Of a DNA stretch of 7,275 bases, positions 5,435-7,275 are shown one piece after another; positions within the stretch are counted from its first letter, which is position 1, and each line of letters begins with the position of its first letter. The position numbers and the translations under genes are program-made. The notes beneath the pieces are model-generated. The model saw only the letters and a program-made list of their open reading frames with translations, was not told where the DNA came from and ran no database searches. This stretch comes from an uncultured Polyangiaceae bacterium (lineage in GTDB: Bacteria > Myxococcota_A > Polyangia > Polyangiales > Houyiibacteriaceae): assembly GCA_947258625.1 (NCBI GenBank), contig CAMYJN010000110.1:1-7275 (forward strand). The letters are read 5' to 3'.

Positions 5435-7275
5435 CCTTGCAGAAGCGTCTTCACGACAGCGAGATCTTACTCGACCTGACTGCTAGCGATCTGCAGGGCC
5501 TGGTCGAGCAGGCGGGTGATGCCCTCGTCCGCCTGGGCAAGCTGAGCGAGCGCCAACGCGGGGCGATTCAAGCCACGCTCGACGAGAGGGGCGAGGGAGA
5601 GCTCCATGACCTCGGCGGCGGGGTGGGCGTGCTTCGCGTTCGTTACGAGGCGCAGAACGGTGATGTCTACCGCTGCTCGCTCATGCGCGTTCCCGAAGGT
5701 GTCCGCGCGAGCGATCACGAAAAGGTTCATTACGTCTGGCTCATCGTTGCGCCGTACGGTGCTTCCACTCCACCCAATGAGGACCTGGAGCCTTTCGGAT
5801 GGATGTTGCACGACGAGCGGTTCAGCGCGTCAATCATCGGCGCCAACGATCCGATGCAAGTGCTCGCGACCTACCAGCTCTATCTAGAGTACGTCGAAGC
5901 GCCGCCCGACGAGCGAAGGCCTTCGCTCATTCCAAGCTATCCGAGCATACCACCACCTGTCACCGGCTTCGCCGCAGGGCTCGTCGCGGACATTCGCCGA
6001 AAGCTTCCTTTCTATGCGAGTGACTTCATCGACGGATTCAACGCCAAGGGCCTGGCCACGATCCTATTTCTGTTCTTTGCCTGTTTGGCGCCGTCGATCG
6101 CCTTCGGGGGGCTTCTGGCATTTCTGACCGACGGTGAAATCGGGGCGGTCGAGGCTCTTCTCGCGACGGCCATCGGAGGCGTGGTCTACGCCCTGTTCTC
6201 CGGGCAGCCGCTGACCCTTCTAGGGAGCACCGGCCCGGTCACCATCTTCCTCGCTCTCCTCTACCTTCTTTGCAAGCAGCTCGGGGTCTCCTTCCTTCCT
6301 GGCTTGTTCTGGATCGGCATTTGGACCGCGGTGATCATGCTGGTGTTGGCCGTCACCAACACGAGTCGCTACATCCAACACTTCACACGCTTCACCGACG
6401 AGATTTTCGGGGCGCTGATCGCGCTGATTTTCATTACCGAAGCCTTCCGCGACATTTTTGGCGACATCTTCGGTCCAGAAGTGGCGACAAACGGGGAGCT
6501 GCTGGCGCTCATCCTCGCACTCGGGACGTACATGATCGCCCAGCAGCTCTCCAGGCTCCAGCAGAAACCGCTCCTCACCAAGAACGTGCGCGAGTTCCTC
6601 GCGGACTTTGGACCGACGATTGCAATCTTCGCGATGACGGCCGCCGCCTGGGCGATGCACCCCATCGAGCTCGAGCACCTCGCGGTTCCTCACGAGTTCA
6701 CCACGACGAGCGGGCGACCCTGGCTGGTCGACCCGATGGACGTGCCGGGCTGGTTTCCGCTGGCAGCGATCCCGATCGCTGGCTTGGCCGCGGTTCTGCT
6801 TTTCTTGGATCAGAACATCACCGTCCGCCTCGTCAACAGCCCGCAGCACCGGCTCAAGAAGGGCGCCGGCTACAACCTCGACATGGCGGTGATCGCCGTG
6901 CTCGTCGCGATTTGCGCGACCATCGGCCTGCCCTGGGTCGTTGCCGCAACGGTTCGATCGCTGAATCACACTCGAAGCCTGGCGACCGTGCGCCATCATG
7001 CCCGAGGGGAACACATCATTTCGGTCATGGAGAACCGGCTCACGCCGCTGGTCGTTCACCTGTTGATCGGGGCGTCTTTGCTCGTCCTCGGCTTGCTTCG
7101 CGCGATTCCGATGTCCGTCGTGTTCGGCTTGTTCCTATTCATGGGTATCGCCTCGCTCCGAAGCAATCAGTTCGTCGACCGCCTCAAGCTCTGGGTCACC
7201 GACCCGACCCTGTATCCGCCTACGCACTACATTCGCCGAGTCTCTCGTACCGTGCTTCACAGCTTCACCTTGGTC
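5431..7275 (+). CDS. SLC4/anion-exchanger-family bicarbonate transporter with N-terminal EIIA-like domain (3' end outside window)
   Basis: The frame is open from 5362 to the window end without a stop, giving 615 residues from GTG 5431. That is the first start-like codon after the stop at 5359-5361; TTG 5437 is an alternative, and neither has a good Shine-Dalgarno. Residues about 10-165 form a soluble domain resembling the PTS-EIIA-like cytoplasmic domain of band 3 proteins, but the AIPH site reads GVLR. From about 183 (GLVADIRR, then YASDFIDGFN) begins the SLC4 membrane domain: TM1 with LAPSIAFGGLL (219-229), TM3 SGQPLTLLGSTGP (257-269), TM5 FTRFTDEIFGALIALIFITEAF (split at 318-328 and 329-339), loop RPWLVDP (429-435), FLDQNIT (458-464), LKKGAGYNLD (475-484), LPWVVAATVRS (500-510), IPMSVVFGLFLFMGIASL (559-576) and DRLKLW (583-588). 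Expected role: HCO3-/carbonate transport, coupled to Na+ or exchanged for Cl-. Compared with AE1, about 75 residues of the C-terminus are missing beyond the edge. Confidence 0.93.
   Translation, partial: MALQKRLHDSEILLDLTASDLQGLVEQAGDALVRLGKLSERQRGAIQATLDERGEGELHDLGGGVGVLRVRYEAQNGDVYRCSLMRVPEGVRASDHEKVHYVWLIVAPYGASTPPNEDLEPFGWMLHDERFSASIIGANDPMQVLATYQLYLEYVEAPPDERRPSLIPSYPSIPPPVTGFAAGLVADIRRKLPFYASDFIDGFNAKGLATILFLFFACLAPSIAFGGLLAFLTDGEIGAVEALLATAIGGVVYALFSGQPLTLLGSTGPVTIFLALLYLLCKQLGVSFLPGLFWIGIWTAVIMLVLAVTNTSRYIQHFTRFTDEIFGALIALIFITEAFRDIFGDIFGPEVATNGELLALILALGTYMIAQQLSRLQQKPLLTKNVREFLADFGPTIAIFAMTAAAWAMHPIELEHLAVPHEFTTTSGRPWLVDPMDVPGWFPLAAIPIAGLAAVLLFLDQNITVRLVNSPQHRLKKGAGYNLDMAVIAVLVAICATIGLPWVVAATVRSLNHTRSLATVRHHARGEHIISVMENRLTPLVVHLLIGASLLVLGLLRAIPMSVVFGLFLFMGIASLRSNQFVDRLKLWVTDPTLYPPTHYIRRVSRTVLHSFTLV

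Noticed and set aside
6220..7059. A 279-residue minus-strand frame at the right end
   Set aside because: It is extremely rich in Asp, Glu, Arg and His with no motif, and lies opposite the clearly coding SLC4-type frame, so it is a shadow.

Overview
The window is GC-rich, gene-dense bacterial DNA. It most likely comes from a myxobacterium-like organism (Myxococcota, formerly Deltaproteobacteria). The main clue is a membrane Ser/Thr kinase with the GGMAE glycine loop, the HRDVSPHN catalytic loop and C-terminal PEGA repeats, a style common in that phylum. No RNA genes, insertion sequences, CRISPR arrays or phage genes were seen. The taxonomic call is an inference from one gene style plus base composition.

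Layout from left to right: (a) the C-terminal part of a probable TetR-type regulator (2-349, +), cut by the window edge; (b) an isovaleryl-CoA-dehydrogenase-like acyl-CoA dehydrogenase (443-1621, +); (c) a 172-nt gap with a perfect 14-bp palindrome ahead of a kinase-PEGA membrane receptor (1794-3725, +); (d) a leftward pair, a truncated hemoglobin (5007-4633) followed 2 nt later by the ribosome-assembly GTPase RsgA (4630-3722), whose stop codon overlaps the kinase stop; (e) a decayed C-terminal fragment of an M20-type metallopeptidase (5015-5347, +); (f) a long frame open from 5362 to the right edge of the window (start probably GTG 5431, +). It encodes a bacterial homologue of the animal SLC4 / anion-exchanger bicarbonate transporters with an EIIA-like cytoplasmic domain in front.

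The SLC4-type gene is the most interesting item. It runs off the window, so any list of complete ORFs would miss it. Its transport core matches the Na+-coupled bicarbonate branch at several landmarks (GSTGP in TM3, an RPWLV loop, FLDQ in TM8), yet it has Arg at the position that is the hallmark Arg of chloride/bicarbonate exchangers, with the same 49-residue spacing. Its EIIA-like domain lacks the phosphorylatable His.

The genes do not form one pathway. There is a TetR/acyl-CoA dehydrogenase unit (branched-chain or fatty acyl catabolism), a signalling receptor, a globin-RsgA pair linking gas binding to ribosome maturation only by position, and an ion transporter standing after a gene remnant. 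I see no convincing new multi-gene defence or mobile system here.
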